Notes: a model not told the origin generated them from the sequence alone. A stretch of DNA of 64,000 nucleotides from an uncultured Massilia sp. (GCA_946481275.1 CAMLMV010000027.1:31749-95748), one strand, 5' to 3'; numbered from the stretch's first letter, positions 21,792-31,697 are shown. Translations and numbers: made by a program.

Positions 21792-23660
21792 TTGGAACAA
21801 TTGCTACCGTACTACGAGCGCGAGCTCGGCTACCTGCGCCGCCACCTGCGCGAATTCGCCGAGCGCTATCCGAAGATCGCCGGCCGCCTGCTCATCAGCG
21901 GCGAAGTGTGCGAAGACCCGCACACCGAGCGCATGATCGAATCGTTCGCGCTGCTCAATGCGCGCATCGCCAAACGGCTCGACGACGACTATCCGGAATT
22001 CACGGAAGCGCTGTTCGACGTGCTGTACCCGCATTACCTGCGCCCGTTTCCCTCCTGTTCGATCGCCCACATGGATTTCGGCGGCACCGCCAACCAGCAG
22101 ACGGGCATCAGCGTCCTCCCGCGCGGCACCGCGCTGAGTACGCGGCCCGTGCGCGGTGCCGCCTGCACGTTCCGCACCGTGTATCCCATCACCGTGGCGC
22201 CTCTGGCGCTGACCGGTGCCGCGTTTTCCGCCATCATCGATCACCCCGAAGCCGTGCGCCTGCCGGAAGGCGCGGGCTCCGGCCTGAGCCTGACGCTCAC
22301 CTCCACGGCCGACCAGATGCGCCTCGGGCGGCTGGGCCTCCCGCGCCTGCGCGTGTTCATCGACGGCGAAGCCTCGTTCTGCGCGGCGCTGCGCGACACA
22401 TTGTTCATGCGCGCGGCGGGCGCGTACGTCGAGGCGGACAAGGGTAGTCAAAACGGTGGCCGCTGGTTTCCCCTGGACGCGATCCCGATCGAGCCCGCCG
22501 GTTTCGCCGACGACGAAGCCCTGATCGATTTTCCGGCCCGCTCGCATGCCGCCTACCGCCTGCTGACCGAGTACTTCTGCTTTCCGGACAAGTTCAACTT
22601 CTTCGACATCGACCTCGCCGCGCTCATGGCCGCGCTGCCAACCGCGCTGGCGGCCGGGGCGACGACCGTCACCTTGCACCTGGCGCTGTCGGGCCTGCGC
22701 GCCGATTCGAACACGGCGCGCATGCTCGGCACGCTGTCGACGAACAACCTGCTGCTGGGCTGCACGCCCGTCATCAACCTGTTCCGGCAGCGCGGCGAGC
22801 CGATCCGCCTGACGCACGCCAGCGCCAGCTACCCCGTGCTGGCCGACGCGCGCCGCGCCTTCGCCTACGAGGTGCAATCCATCGAATCCGTCAACCTCGT
22901 GCGCCAGACGCCGCAGGGAGAAACCGTCGTCGAGTTCCATCCGTTTTACTCGCTCAAGCACGCCCAGACGCCCGAGCAGAACGGACATTACTGGGTGCTG
23001 CGGCGCGACGAGACGCTGGCCGAGCGCAGCCCCGGCTACGAAACCCAGATCGCCATCGTCGACATCGACTTCGACCCCGCCGCCGTCGAAACCCAGACGC
23101 TGAACATCGAACTCATCTGCAGCAACCGCGACCTGCCGGCCCTGCTCTCCTACGGCCAGCGCGGCGGCGATTTGTTCCTCGAAGGCGGCTCGAACGTGAA
23201 GACGATCAACTTCCTGCGCAAGCCCACGCTCACGTACCGCTTCGAAAGCGCCCGCAGCGCCCACTGGCGGCTGATCTCGCACCTGACGCTGAACCATTTG
23301 TCGTTGGCAAATGGGGGCGTCGACGCCTTCCGCGAGATGCTCGCCCTGTACGACCTGCCCCGTTCGCCGTCGTCGCAGCGCCAGATCGGCGGCATCGCCG
23401 GCATCGAACAGCGCACCGCCAGCGCCTGGATGGCGGGCAATCCGTTCACCTGCCTCGTGCGTGGTGTGGAGGTGCGCATCGTCCTCGACGAGGAAGCCTT
23501 CGTCGGCAGCGGCATCTACGCATTCGCCCACATCATCGAACGGTTTCTCGCCCTGTACGTGCACGCCAACAGCTTCACGCAACTGGTGGTGGTGTCCAAT
23601 AAAACCGGAGAGGAATTATTGAAATGCCTACCGAGAAGCGGCGATTTGAGCCTGCTGTAA
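21792..23660 (+). CDS. tssF: Type VI secretion baseplate protein TssF
   Basis: The 622-residue protein begins with L-L-P-Y-Y-E-R-E-L-x-Y-L-R, the TssF signature, and carries A-R-F-P-K-type segments later in the N-terminus (E-R-Y-P-K-I-A-G-R-L). It is the main wedge subunit of the baseplate. The start is a TTG at 21792, just after tssE's stop; no ATG gives the conserved N-terminus. It overlaps tssG by 37 bp. Confidence 0.93.
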   Translation: MEQLLPYYERELGYLRRHLREFAERYPKIAGRLLISGEVCEDPHTERMIESFALLNARIAKRLDDDYPEFTEALFDVLYPHYLRPFPSCSIAHMDFGGTANQQTGISVLPRGTALSTRPVRGAACTFRTVYPITVAPLALTGAAFSAIIDHPEAVRLPEGAGSGLSLTLTSTADQMRLGRLGLPRLRVFIDGEASFCAALRDTLFMRAAGAYVEADKGSQNGGRWFPLDAIPIEPAGFADDEALIDFPARSHAAYRLLTEYFCFPDKFNFFDIDLAALMAALPTALAAGATTVTLHLALSGLRADSNTARMLGTLSTNNLLLGCTPVINLFRQRGEPIRLTHASASYPVLADARRAFAYEVQSIESVNLVRQTPQGETVVEFHPFYSLKHAQTPEQNGHYWVLRRDETLAERSPGYETQIAIVDIDFDPAAVETQTLNIELICSNRDLPALLSYGQRGGDLFLEGGSNVKTINFLRKPTLTYRFESARSAHWRLISHLTLNHLSLANGGVDAFREMLALYDLPRSPSSQRQIGGIAGIEQRTASAWMAGNPFTCLVRGVEVRIVLDEEAFVGSGIYAFAHIIERFLALYVHANSFTQLVVVSNKTGEELLKCLPRSGDLSLL

Positions 23661-24733
23661 TCGAGCGCCTGTTCAGGGAACCCTATCGTTTCGAGTACTT
23701 CCAGGCCGTGCGCATGCTCGAGCTCTGGCTCAAGCGGCACGGCCGGCCGCAACATGACGTCATCGCCCACGACGTTATCGCCCGTTATGTGCGTTTCCAG
23801 AACTCGATGTCGCTCGGCTTCCCGGCCAGCCAGCTGGAAGCCATCCAGCCCGAACCGCGCGACCTCGAACGCGGCGCGCACGCACTCGGCAAGGCGCTGC
23901 AGGAAGCCCGGCTCGCCTACATCCGCGTCACCCCATCCTTCATGGGCCTGCTGAGCGCCACCGGCGTGCTGCCGGCCCATTACACGGAACGCATCGCCGA
24001 CCACCAGCAACGCCAGTCCGACGAAGGTCCGCGCGCCCTGCTGGACACCTTCTCGAACCGCTCGCTGGCCCTGTTCTACGCGGCCTGGCGCAAGTACCGG
24101 CTGCATTTCAAATACCAGCTCGACGGCCAGGACACCTTCCTGCCGCTGCTGCTGGCGCTGGCCGGACTCGGCCATAACGCGCTGCGCCGGCGCCTGTCAC
24201 ACGACAGGGACGGCGCCCTGCTGGACGAAACGATCGGCTACTTCGCCGCGTCGATCCGCCAGCGCCCGCCCTCGGCCGTGCAGATGGGACGCGTGCTGTC
24301 CGAGTATTTCGGCCACCCGGTGCGCATCGTGCAGTTTGTCGGCGCCTGGTACGACGTGCCGCCCGCCCAGCAGACCGTCCTCGGCCACCCCACCGCCGTG
24401 CTGGGAACGAGCGCGATGGCCGGCGACCGCGTGTGGCAGCGCGACCTGCGCCTGCGCGTCGTCGTCGGTCCGCTGGACCACGGCGGTTTCACGTCGTTCC
24501 TGCCGGGCGGCCTTGCGGCGCGTGCCCTCAAGAGCATGCTGGGCCTGCTGGCCGGCGTCACGCTCGAATACGAAGTCGAACTGATCCTGCGCGGCGACGA
24601 GGTTCGCAGCACCGTCCTCGGCCCCGCGCCGAGCGGGAGACTGGGTTGGGATGCCTATCTCGTCACCGGACCGCAGGCGGATGACCGCAGCGACGTCCGC
24701 TACGGCCTGCAGCCGATCGACCAGCCAGCCTGA
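23624..24733 (+). CDS. tssG: Type VI secretion baseplate protein TssG
   Basis: The 369-residue protein has the TssG pattern: F-R-E-P-Y-R-F-E-Y-F-Q-A-V-R near residue 18, V-R-F-x-x-x-x-S-L-x-F-P, and the C-terminal L-G-W-D-A-Y-L segment. It dimerises around TssF in the baseplate wedge. It is the last T6SS gene here; tssA, B, C, H, I, J, L, M and hcp are absent from the window. Confidence 0.92.
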   Translation: MPTEKRRFEPAVIERLFREPYRFEYFQAVRMLELWLKRHGRPQHDVIAHDVIARYVRFQNSMSLGFPASQLEAIQPEPRDLERGAHALGKALQEARLAYIRVTPSFMGLLSATGVLPAHYTERIADHQQRQSDEGPRALLDTFSNRSLALFYAAWRKYRLHFKYQLDGQDTFLPLLLALAGLGHNALRRRLSHDRDGALLDETIGYFAASIRQRPPSAVQMGRVLSEYFGHPVRIVQFVGAWYDVPPAQQTVLGHPTAVLGTSAMAGDRVWQRDLRLRVVVGPLDHGGFTSFLPGGLAARALKSMLGLLAGVTLEYEVELILRGDEVRSTVLGPAPSGRLGWDAYLVTGPQADDRSDVRYGLQPIDQPA

Positions 24734-24742
24734 TCATTCTTC

Positions 24743-25450
24743 CTACGGCACGACTTCGGCGGAAAACAGGCGCTCGGCCGGCGCGGGATCGAACAACCCG
24801 TGCCCATCCCAGCGCGGCAAGGCGATATCCGATTGCGAGGGCACGGCCTTGCCCGCATAGCCCGGCCCGAGCCGGGCGATCATGCCCGGGAAGGCGCGGC
24901 AATAACTCGATGCGACCCCGGCCAGCTGGGCCAGCCGTTTATATGTGATCACGCTGGCCGGCGGCAGCGTATCGAGCACGTGGACGATGCGCTCGCGCCA
25001 GTCGTCGGACCACGCGGGCAGCGGCGCGCCCGCCGGGTGGATCCGGTCGCCGGGACGGATCTCGCCGCCGCGCAGCACGCGCGCCAGCATGCCGCGCCGC
25101 GTGCCGATGCGCGTCGACAGGCCGGGTTGGTGCGCATCCAGGTGCCCGCAGGCTTCGCACTGGAACATCAGCCGCAGCAGCACGCTGTCGCCAACCTGCA
25201 GCACGGTGCCGGAGACGAGCCGCGACGTGTCGACGTCCACAAGCAGGTTCTCGCGCAGCGTGTGCGGCGGCAGCGCGAACGCGTCGTACGCATCCGTGCC
25301 GGCCAGCAGCAGCTGGCGCGGCGACAGCGGGTCGGCGTACACGTCGCCGTCCAGTCCCTGGTAGGCGATGGCCCTCACGCCATCCACGCGCACGGGTGGC
25401 GCGGCCAGGCTGGGGCGCAGTGCCAAAGCTTCGATCCGTCCGGTGTCCAT
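24743..25450 (-). CDS. MOSC domain fused to an alkyltransferase-like (MGMT/ATL) domain
   Basis: Residues about 1-145 form a MOSC domain (G-L-D-G-D, R-Q-L-L-L, L-R-E-N-L, then F-Q-C-E-A-C-G-H with the conserved Cys at about 98). This fold occurs in molybdenum-cofactor and sulfur-transfer proteins. Residues about 152-235 resemble the DNA-binding domain of O6-alkylguanine transferases (V-I-T-Y-K-R-L-A-Q-L-A-G, then C-R-A-F-P-G). The acceptor motif P-C-H-R is replaced by P-S-Q-S, so it cannot accept alkyl groups in the usual way and resembles ATL proteins. Convergent with tssG, 9 bp apart. Confidence 0.7.
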   Translation of the reverse strand: MDTGRIEALALRPSLAAPPVRVDGVRAIAYQGLDGDVYADPLSPRQLLLAGTDAYDAFALPPHTLRENLLVDVDTSRLVSGTVLQVGDSVLLRLMFQCEACGHLDAHQPGLSTRIGTRRGMLARVLRGGEIRPGDRIHPAGAPLPAWSDDWRERIVHVLDTLPPASVITYKRLAQLAGVASSYCRAFPGMIARLGPGYAGKAVPSQSDIALPRWDGHGLFDPAPAERLFSAEVVP

Positions 25451-25544
25451 GTGCGTTTCCGTGTTGGCAAGCGATAAGCGATGACCAAGTCTGCCACAGG
25501 TGCGGCCGGTCCGGATGGCGTACCGGACGGCCTTACCATGACGC

Positions 25545-28500
25545 TCAACGATGGGCCGGATCGCGGGAACTTCGGTGCGCCCACGTGTACAAGGCCGGCA
25601 GGATCAAGAGGGTCAGCGCCGTCGACGACAGGATGCCGCCGATGACGACCGTGGCCAGCGGCCGCTGCACCTCGGCCCCGGTACTCGTCGCCAGCGCCAT
25701 CGGCAAAAAGCCCAGCGACGCGACGAGTGCCGTCATGAGGACGGCCCGCAATCTCACCTGCGCGCCCTCGCGCATCGCCTCTTCGGCCGTGTGGCCCTGC
25801 TCGCGCAGCGAGCGCACGAACGCCAGCATCACGAGCCCGTTCAGCACGGCCACGCCGGACAGCGCGATGAAGCCGACGGCCGCCGAAATCGACAACGGCA
25901 GCCCGCGCAGCCACAGCGCCAGCACGCCGCCCGTCATGGCGAACGGGATGCCGCTGAACACGAGCAGGCCATCCTTCACGCTGCCGAACATCAGGTACAG
26001 GAGCGCGAACACGAGCGCCAGCGCGGCCGGCACGACAAGCGCCAGGCGCTGGCCCGCCGCCTGCAGGTTCTCGAATTGCCCGCCAAGACTGAGCCACACG
26101 CCCGCCGGCAGTTTCAACTTGTTCAAGCCGGACTGCAGGCCGGCGACGAACGAGCCCAGGTCGCGCCCGCGCACGTTCGCCGTGACGACGATGCGGCGCT
26201 TGCCGTTCTCGCGGCTGATCTGGTTCGCTTCCGGAATGAACGCCAGCGTGGCGACCTCGGACAGCGGGATGCTGGCGGCACGGCCCTCGCGCGCCGGCAG
26301 GGAGATGGGCAGGCGGCGCAGCGTCTCGACGTCGTTGCGCGCCCCTTCCGGCAGGCGCACGGTGATGGCGAAACGGCGGTCGCCTTCGAACACCGTGCCC
26401 ACGTCGCGGCCGCCGACGAGCGTGCCGAACGCTTCCTGCACGTCCGCCACATTCAGGCCGTAGCGCGCGGCCTTGATGCGGTCGACGGCCAGCGTCAGCG
26501 CGGGCAAGCCTTCCGTCTGCTCGATTTTCACTTCGGCCGCGCCCGGCAGCCGGTCGAGGACCTGGGCGATGCGCTGCGCCGTCGCGAGCATGGTCGCCGT
26601 GTCGTCGCCGAACACTTTGACGGCCACGTCGCTGCGCACGCCCGAGATCAGCTCATTGAAGCGCAGCTGGATCGGTTGCGAGAACTCGTAGTTGTTGCCG
26701 GGGATGCGATTGGCCGCTTCCGCGATCGCGGCCACGAGTTGCGCATGCGTTCGTCTCGGCTTCGGCCACTGGTTTTCCGGCCGCAGGATCAAGTAGCTGT
26801 CGGCCGCGTTCGGCGGCATCGGGTCCGTCGCCACCTCGGCCGTGCCGATGCGCGCGAACACGCGCTCGATCTCGGGGAATTCGCGCAGCAGCGCCACTTC
26901 CAGTTTCTTCTGCATCGCCACCGATTGCTGCAGGCTCGTACCGGGAATCCGCATCGTGAGCACGGCGAGGTCGCCCTCGTTCAGGTTCGGCGCGAATTCC
27001 GTGCCGAGCCGCGTCGCCAGCAGCCCTGTCAGCAGCACGGACAGCGCGGCGAACGTCAGCGCGACGGGGCGGTTGCGCAGGGTCCAGTCCAGCAGCGGCC
27101 GGTACCACTCGCGCGCCTTGTGCATCAGGCGGTTGTCGTGCTCGGCCACGTCGCCGCTGACGAACAGCGCGACGGCGGCCGGCACGAACGTCACGGACAG
27201 GATCATCGCGCCGACGAGCGCCATCACGACCGTGAGCGCCATCGGATGAAACATCTTGCCTTCGATGCCGGACAGCGCGAGCAGCGGCAGGTAGACCGTC
27301 ATGATGATCACCTGGCCGAACAGCAGCGGCCGGCGCGCTTCCGCCGCCGCGAGCGCGACTTCCGTGCGGCGTTCCGCGCCGGTCAGTGGCCGTCCCACCT
27401 CGGCCTGGGCGATCCCGAGCCGGCGGATGCAGTTCTCGACGATGACGACGGCGCCGTCGATGATGATGCCGAAGTCGAGCGCGCCGAGGCTCATCAGGTT
27501 GGCGCTGACGCCCGCCTGCACCATGCCCGTGAACACGAGCAGCATCGTGAGCGGGATGACGAGCGCCGTGACGAGCGCGGCGCGCAGATTGCCCAGGAAG
27601 GCGAACAGGATCGCGATGACGAGCAGCGCCCCTTCGACGAGGTTGTTGCGGACGGTGCCGATGGCCTTGTTGACGAGCACCGCGCGGTCGTACACGGGCA
27701 GCGCCTGCACGCCGGGCGGCAGCGAGCGGTTGACCTCATCGAGCTTGCGGCGTGCGCTGTCCGCGACGGCCCGGCTGTTCTGGCCGATCAGCATGAAGAC
27801 GGCACCCAGCACGACTTCTCTTCCGTTTTCCGTGGCGGCCCCGGTGCGCAGTTCGCGGCCCGGTTCGACGTCGGCCACGTCGCGCACGCGCACCGGCGCG
27901 CCGTCGACGACGTCCAGCACGATGTTGCGGATCTCTTCCAGCGTCTTGACCTGGCCCGGCGTGCGCACGACGAACTGCTCGCCGCCCCGTTCGATGTAAC
28001 CGGCGCCCGCGTTGACATTGTTGCGGTCGATGGCATTGACCAATATCGCCAGCGACAGCCCGTGCGCGGTCAGCTTCGCCATGTCCGGCGCGACCTGGTA
28101 TTCCTTCAGGTAGCCGCCGATCGTGTTCACTTCCGTCACGCCCGCGACGCCGCGCAGTTGCGGCGCCACGATCCAGTCCTGGATTTCGCGCAGGTCGGCC
28201 GGAGAATAGGGCGTGCCGTCCGGTTTCAACGCGTCGGGGCGCGCTTCGACCGTCCAGTAAAGGATCTCGCCGAGGCCCGTCGCGATCGGCCCCAGTGCCG
28301 GATCGGTCTTGTCCGGCAGCCGGCTCTTCGCCTGCTGCAGGCGCTCGCTCACGAGCTGGCGCGCAAAATAGATGTCGGTGCCCTCCTTGAAGACGACGGT
28401 GACCTGCGACAGGCCGTAGCGCGACAGCGACCGCGTCTGCTCGAGCCGGGGCAGGCCGCTCATCGCCGATTCGATCGGAAAGGTGATGCGCTGCTCGACT

Positions 28501-28679
28501 TCCAGCGGAGAATAACCTTGCGCGGCCGTGTTGATCTGCACCTGCACGTTCGTGATGTCGGGCACGGCGTCGATCGGCAGGCGCTGGTAGTTATAGACGC
28601 CCAGTCCGGCGAGGGCGAGGATGGCGAGGACGACCAGCCAGCGGCGCGCGATGGCGAATGCGATAAGTTGTTCGAACAT
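25545..28679 (-). CDS. czcA: CzcA-type heavy-metal RND efflux pump
   Basis: A 1044-residue inner-membrane proton antiporter of the HME-RND family with the usual 12 helices and two large periplasmic loops. The helix-4 motif D-F-G-I-I-I-D-G-A-V-V-I-V-E-N is the HME1 (Zn/Co/Cd, CzcA) form rather than the CusA (Cu/Ag) form. Start at 28679 (M-F-E-Q-L-I) rather than 28697 matches the family. It is last in the operon czcI-czcC-czcB-czcA and overlaps czcB, whose stop lies at 28690, only if the longer start is used. Confidence 0.92.
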   Translation of the reverse strand: MFEQLIAFAIARRWLVVLAILALAGLGVYNYQRLPIDAVPDITNVQVQINTAAQGYSPLEVEQRITFPIESAMSGLPRLEQTRSLSRYGLSQVTVVFKEGTDIYFARQLVSERLQQAKSRLPDKTDPALGPIATGLGEILYWTVEARPDALKPDGTPYSPADLREIQDWIVAPQLRGVAGVTEVNTIGGYLKEYQVAPDMAKLTAHGLSLAILVNAIDRNNVNAGAGYIERGGEQFVVRTPGQVKTLEEIRNIVLDVVDGAPVRVRDVADVEPGRELRTGAATENGREVVLGAVFMLIGQNSRAVADSARRKLDEVNRSLPPGVQALPVYDRAVLVNKAIGTVRNNLVEGALLVIAILFAFLGNLRAALVTALVIPLTMLLVFTGMVQAGVSANLMSLGALDFGIIIDGAVVIVENCIRRLGIAQAEVGRPLTGAERRTEVALAAAEARRPLLFGQVIIMTVYLPLLALSGIEGKMFHPMALTVVMALVGAMILSVTFVPAAVALFVSGDVAEHDNRLMHKAREWYRPLLDWTLRNRPVALTFAALSVLLTGLLATRLGTEFAPNLNEGDLAVLTMRIPGTSLQQSVAMQKKLEVALLREFPEIERVFARIGTAEVATDPMPPNAADSYLILRPENQWPKPRRTHAQLVAAIAEAANRIPGNNYEFSQPIQLRFNELISGVRSDVAVKVFGDDTATMLATAQRIAQVLDRLPGAAEVKIEQTEGLPALTLAVDRIKAARYGLNVADVQEAFGTLVGGRDVGTVFEGDRRFAITVRLPEGARNDVETLRRLPISLPAREGRAASIPLSEVATLAFIPEANQISRENGKRRIVVTANVRGRDLGSFVAGLQSGLNKLKLPAGVWLSLGGQFENLQAAGQRLALVVPAALALVFALLYLMFGSVKDGLLVFSGIPFAMTGGVLALWLRGLPLSISAAVGFIALSGVAVLNGLVMLAFVRSLREQGHTAEEAMREGAQVRLRAVLMTALVASLGFLPMALATSTGAEVQRPLATVVIGGILSSTALTLLILPALYTWAHRSSRDPAHR

Positions 28680-28689
28680 GGGCGCCCCG

Positions 28690-29880
28690 TCAGTCATCGT
28701 GTCCGGCTTCGCTCTTGCCGAGGTCCGCCTTCAGCAGGAAGCTGCCGCTCGCCGCGACGATGTCTCCGGCCGCCAGCCCGCGCACGATCTCGGTCCGCTT
28801 GCCGTCCGTGCGTCCGGGCACGACGTCGCGCACCACGAAGCCCGCCTTCGTGCGGGCGAACACGACGCTGTGCTCATGGATCGTCTGGATGGCGTCGCTG
28901 GACACCGTCACGGCTACCTGCGACTGCGGCCCCATCAGGTCGACGCTGGCCAGCATGCCCGGCCGCAGGCGCGCATCGCGGTTCGGCAGGACGATGCGTG
29001 CCGTCGCCATGCGCGTCGATTCGCCGAGGACGGGGCCGACGAAGGCGACGGTGCCGTCGATCTCGCCCGGCTGCGTGCCCACGCTGATCTTCGCCGCCAT
29101 GCCCGCGCCGACCTGGCCCAGGCTGTCTGCGGGCACGGCCGCTTCGATCCACACGTGCGACAGGTCGGCAATCGTCAGCAACGGTTTGGTCTCGTCGACG
29201 GCCTGGCCCGCGACGGCCGGCTTCTCGACAACCACGCCATTCAGCGGCGCGCGCATCGTCACGCTGCCGGACACGCCGCCGCCCGCTTCGATGCCGAGGG
29301 CGGCCAGATGCTGCGCCGCGGCCTGTGCGGCGATCTCCGCTTCCTTCATCGCCGTCGCGGCGGCCTCGAGGTCCTGGCGAGCCGAGATGCGCTCGTCCCA
29401 CAGCGTCTTTTCGCGCTGGTACGTCGTGCGCGCGAGCTGCAGGCGCTGGCGCGTGGTGGCGGCCTCGGCACGCCACTGCGCGACGGCCGGGCTCTGGATC
29501 GTCACGAGCGCCTGGCCCTTGCGCACCAGAGTGCCCGGCGATACGAGCACCGCCTGCACGATGCCCGGCGCCGGCGCGGCCAGCGCGACCGTACGTTCCG
29601 CGTCGGTTTTGACTTGCGCGGGCAGGTGCAGCCGCTGCCGCAAGGTGGCCGGAGCGGCCGTGTCGAGGGCAATGCCGTTGGCCCTGATCTGTGCGTCCGT
29701 CATCGCGATGCCGCGTTCACCTGCGTCTTCCGAAGCGGCGCCGGTTTCCGCGCCGCGGTCGTCATGGCCATGCGCATCCTTCGTGGGGGCCGCGTCCTGG
29801 CGCGTGAACAGCATCAGGCCGGCAAGGAGGAGGGCGAACGCGCACATCAGCGCGATCGCCAGGGTCTGTTTCTTCGTCAT
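28690..29880 (-). CDS. czcB: CzcB-type RND periplasmic adaptor
   Basis: The 396-residue membrane-fusion protein has one N-terminal helix, a His/Asp-rich stretch after it (K-D-A-H-G-H-D-D-R, a plausible metal-binding segment), a lipoyl/coiled-coil pair and a beta-barrel domain. It links CzcA to CzcC and may hand metal to the pump. Gene order and 9-bp spacing to czcC support co-transcription. Confidence 0.9.
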   Translation of the reverse strand: MTKKQTLAIALMCAFALLLAGLMLFTRQDAAPTKDAHGHDDRGAETGAASEDAGERGIAMTDAQIRANGIALDTAAPATLRQRLHLPAQVKTDAERTVALAAPAPGIVQAVLVSPGTLVRKGQALVTIQSPAVAQWRAEAATTRQRLQLARTTYQREKTLWDERISARQDLEAAATAMKEAEIAAQAAAQHLAALGIEAGGGVSGSVTMRAPLNGVVVEKPAVAGQAVDETKPLLTIADLSHVWIEAAVPADSLGQVGAGMAAKISVGTQPGEIDGTVAFVGPVLGESTRMATARIVLPNRDARLRPGMLASVDLMGPQSQVAVTVSSDAIQTIHEHSVVFARTKAGFVVRDVVPGRTDGKRTEIVRGLAAGDIVAASGSFLLKADLGKSEAGHDD

Positions 29881-29889
29881 GGTGTTCTT

Positions 29890-31119
29890 TCAGTCTTGAT
29901 CGGTGCCGGCGAGGCGTTCGATGTCGGCCCAGGCGCGCCAGGCGGTTTCCAGGCTGTCCCACTGGCGCGTCTGCGCCTGGAACCACGTGCGCTGCGCATC
30001 GAGCACGTCCAGGAAGGAAAACTTCCCGTACTCGAATCCTTTCAGCGTCTGCTCGTACGCGGACTTCGCGCCCGGCACGACGTCGTCGCGCAGCAGCCGG
30101 GCTTCCTGTTTCGCCGTCGCGTAGCGCGTGTGCGCGGCCGTCAGCGCCGCCGTCGTCTCGACCTGCGCGGCGGCCAGTTCGTCGTTCGCCGCGTCGGTAC
30201 GGCGCAAGGCCGCACGCAGGGCATCCTCGTTGCGATTAAACAGCGGCAGCGGCACGGACAGGCCGACGACGGCCTGGCGCCGGCCCACCTGGTCATCCTT
30301 TTGCGTGCCCACGGACACGGTGACGTCCGGCACGCGCGCCGCCCGCTCGACGTCGGCCTGGGCCTGCCGCGCCGCCAGCTGGCCGCGTGCACGGCGGACG
30401 GCGGCGGATTCACGGGCCAGCAAATCGGCGATGGGTGGGGCGTCCGGCAGCCGGTCGCTGTCGTCGTCCAGCGCGAGGGTTTCCGCAGGACGGCCGATCA
30501 GCGCGCCCAGCTTTATGCGGGCGATGGCCAGCGCGGCCGTCGCCTGGGTGAGCGCGGTCGATGCGTCGACGGCGGCGAGGCGGGCCCGCGTCTCGTCGAT
30601 GGGCGAGATTTTTCCGGCCGCCACGCGCTTGCCGGCCACGTCGACGGTCCGGCGCGCGAGGTCCGTCAATGCCTGGGCGAGGGCCAGCCTGTGTCCGGCG
30701 ATCAGCACGTCATGGTAGGTGGCGCTGACGTCGGCCCGGATGGCCAGCCGCTGCGCCAGCCGGTCGCCACGCGCCGCGTCCGCCGCCCCCTGGGCGAGGG
30801 CGACGCGGGCCCGGCGTTTGCCGCCGAGCTCGATCGGCTGGTTGATCTGCACGGTGGTCGTGCGCGTGCCGGCCTGCTGGCCTTCGCGCAAGTAAGAAAG
30901 CTCGGGATTCAGCAGGCGGCCGGCCTGGCCGACCAGCGCATCGCTCGCCGCCACCTCGTGCGCGGCCGCGCGGGCGGCGGGCTGGTCGAGGGCGAGCCGG
31001 ATCGCTGTGGATAAATCGATGGGGGCGGTGTCCGCCGCAACGCGCAGGGGCTCGGCGCCGCAGCGCCAGGCCAATGCGGATGCGAGGACGAGCACCGCCA
31101 ATGTCTTGGATGTGTTCAT
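29890..31119 (-). CDS. czcC: CzcC-type outer-membrane efflux channel
   Basis: A 409-residue TolC-family protein with a signal peptide and two outer-membrane-efflux repeats (long amphipathic helices, e.g. L-A-L-A-Q-A-L-T-D-L). With CzcA and CzcB it makes the tripartite Zn/Co/Cd efflux complex. No lipobox Cys is seen at the signal cleavage site. Confidence 0.88.
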   Translation of the reverse strand: MNTSKTLAVLVLASALAWRCGAEPLRVAADTAPIDLSTAIRLALDQPAARAAAHEVAASDALVGQAGRLLNPELSYLREGQQAGTRTTTVQINQPIELGGKRRARVALAQGAADAARGDRLAQRLAIRADVSATYHDVLIAGHRLALAQALTDLARRTVDVAGKRVAAGKISPIDETRARLAAVDASTALTQATAALAIARIKLGALIGRPAETLALDDDSDRLPDAPPIADLLARESAAVRRARGQLAARQAQADVERAARVPDVTVSVGTQKDDQVGRRQAVVGLSVPLPLFNRNEDALRAALRRTDAANDELAAAQVETTAALTAAHTRYATAKQEARLLRDDVVPGAKSAYEQTLKGFEYGKFSFLDVLDAQRTWFQAQTRQWDSLETAWRAWADIERLAGTDQD

Positions 31120-31185
31120 GCGTGCTCCTGAAAATGGTCGATTCAGGCGCGCGGGGATTTGTGAGGGATCAACGCCGCGCGCGGG

Positions 31186-31524
31186 TCAGGCGGCGGCAGG
31201 CCATTGCGGCCGTTCGGGACGGCTTGCGGGAGGCGCTTTGAGGTAGGGCGGGAAAAAGTCGATGCTTGAAGCGTGCCGGCGCTCGGCCGGGATGACGACG
31301 CTTGTCGCGGGCAGGCAGGCCGTGTGTCCGAACGTGCAGGCCGCGCAGTGCGGATCGGCGAGGGACGCGCCGTCGTCGTCAGCGACGAACACGGTCCCGG
31401 TCTCCGCTTCGACGCTGTGGTGGCTCACGCCAGCCGGCGTCATCGCGCAGCACTTGTCCGCCACGGCCAGGGCGACCTGGAATGGATAGACGACCAGCAG
31501 CAGGATGAGGATCAGGCGGCGCAT
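31186..31524 (-). CDS. czcI: CzcI-like small periplasmic protein of the czc operon
   Basis: The 112-residue product has a signal peptide and a mature part with D-K-C-C, S-H-H-S and D-P-H-C-A-A-C-T-F-G-H, i.e. clustered Cys/His able to bind metal. It is the first gene of the czcICBA operon, where a protein of this size and pattern is expected; CzcI is reported to modulate Czc expression. An alternative ATG at 31542 adds six residues without improving the signal peptide. Confidence 0.7.
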   Translation of the reverse strand: MRRLILILLLVVYPFQVALAVADKCCAMTPAGVSHHSVEAETGTVFVADDDGASLADPHCAACTFGHTACLPATSVVIPAERRHASSIDFFPPYLKAPPASRPERPQWPAAA

Positions 31525-31602
31525 GACGCAATGATACCCCATTAAAAGATGGCGTTATTCATCAATGAGCGGCCTCAACAGATCATGGGAATCAGGTTGG
31601 GT

Positions 31603-31618
31603 TGGCAACCGATCTGCA
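31603..31618 (+). promoter_or_regulatory. Possible sigma-54 promoter before the papain-like lipoprotein
   Basis: TGGCAAC-N4-CTGCA has the GG and GC dinucleotides at exact -24/-12 spacing. It ends 80 nt before the ATG at 31698. Unlike the peptide promoters (see 43633) no GTGTTGG-type upstream dyad is seen, so support is weaker. Confidence 0.4.
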
Positions 31619-31697
31619 TATACCTTTATCGGGAGGGTTTATCCATCCGTGGATGATTCCCGGAATAAACGATTGAACTCGCTGGAGGGTCGCCGTA

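Noticed and set aside
25551..29087. Very long plus-strand open frame opposite czcA/czcB
   Set aside because: Antisense frame created by high-GC codon bias; Arg/His/Gln-rich sequence with no domain, while the minus strand encodes clear CzcA/CzcB.
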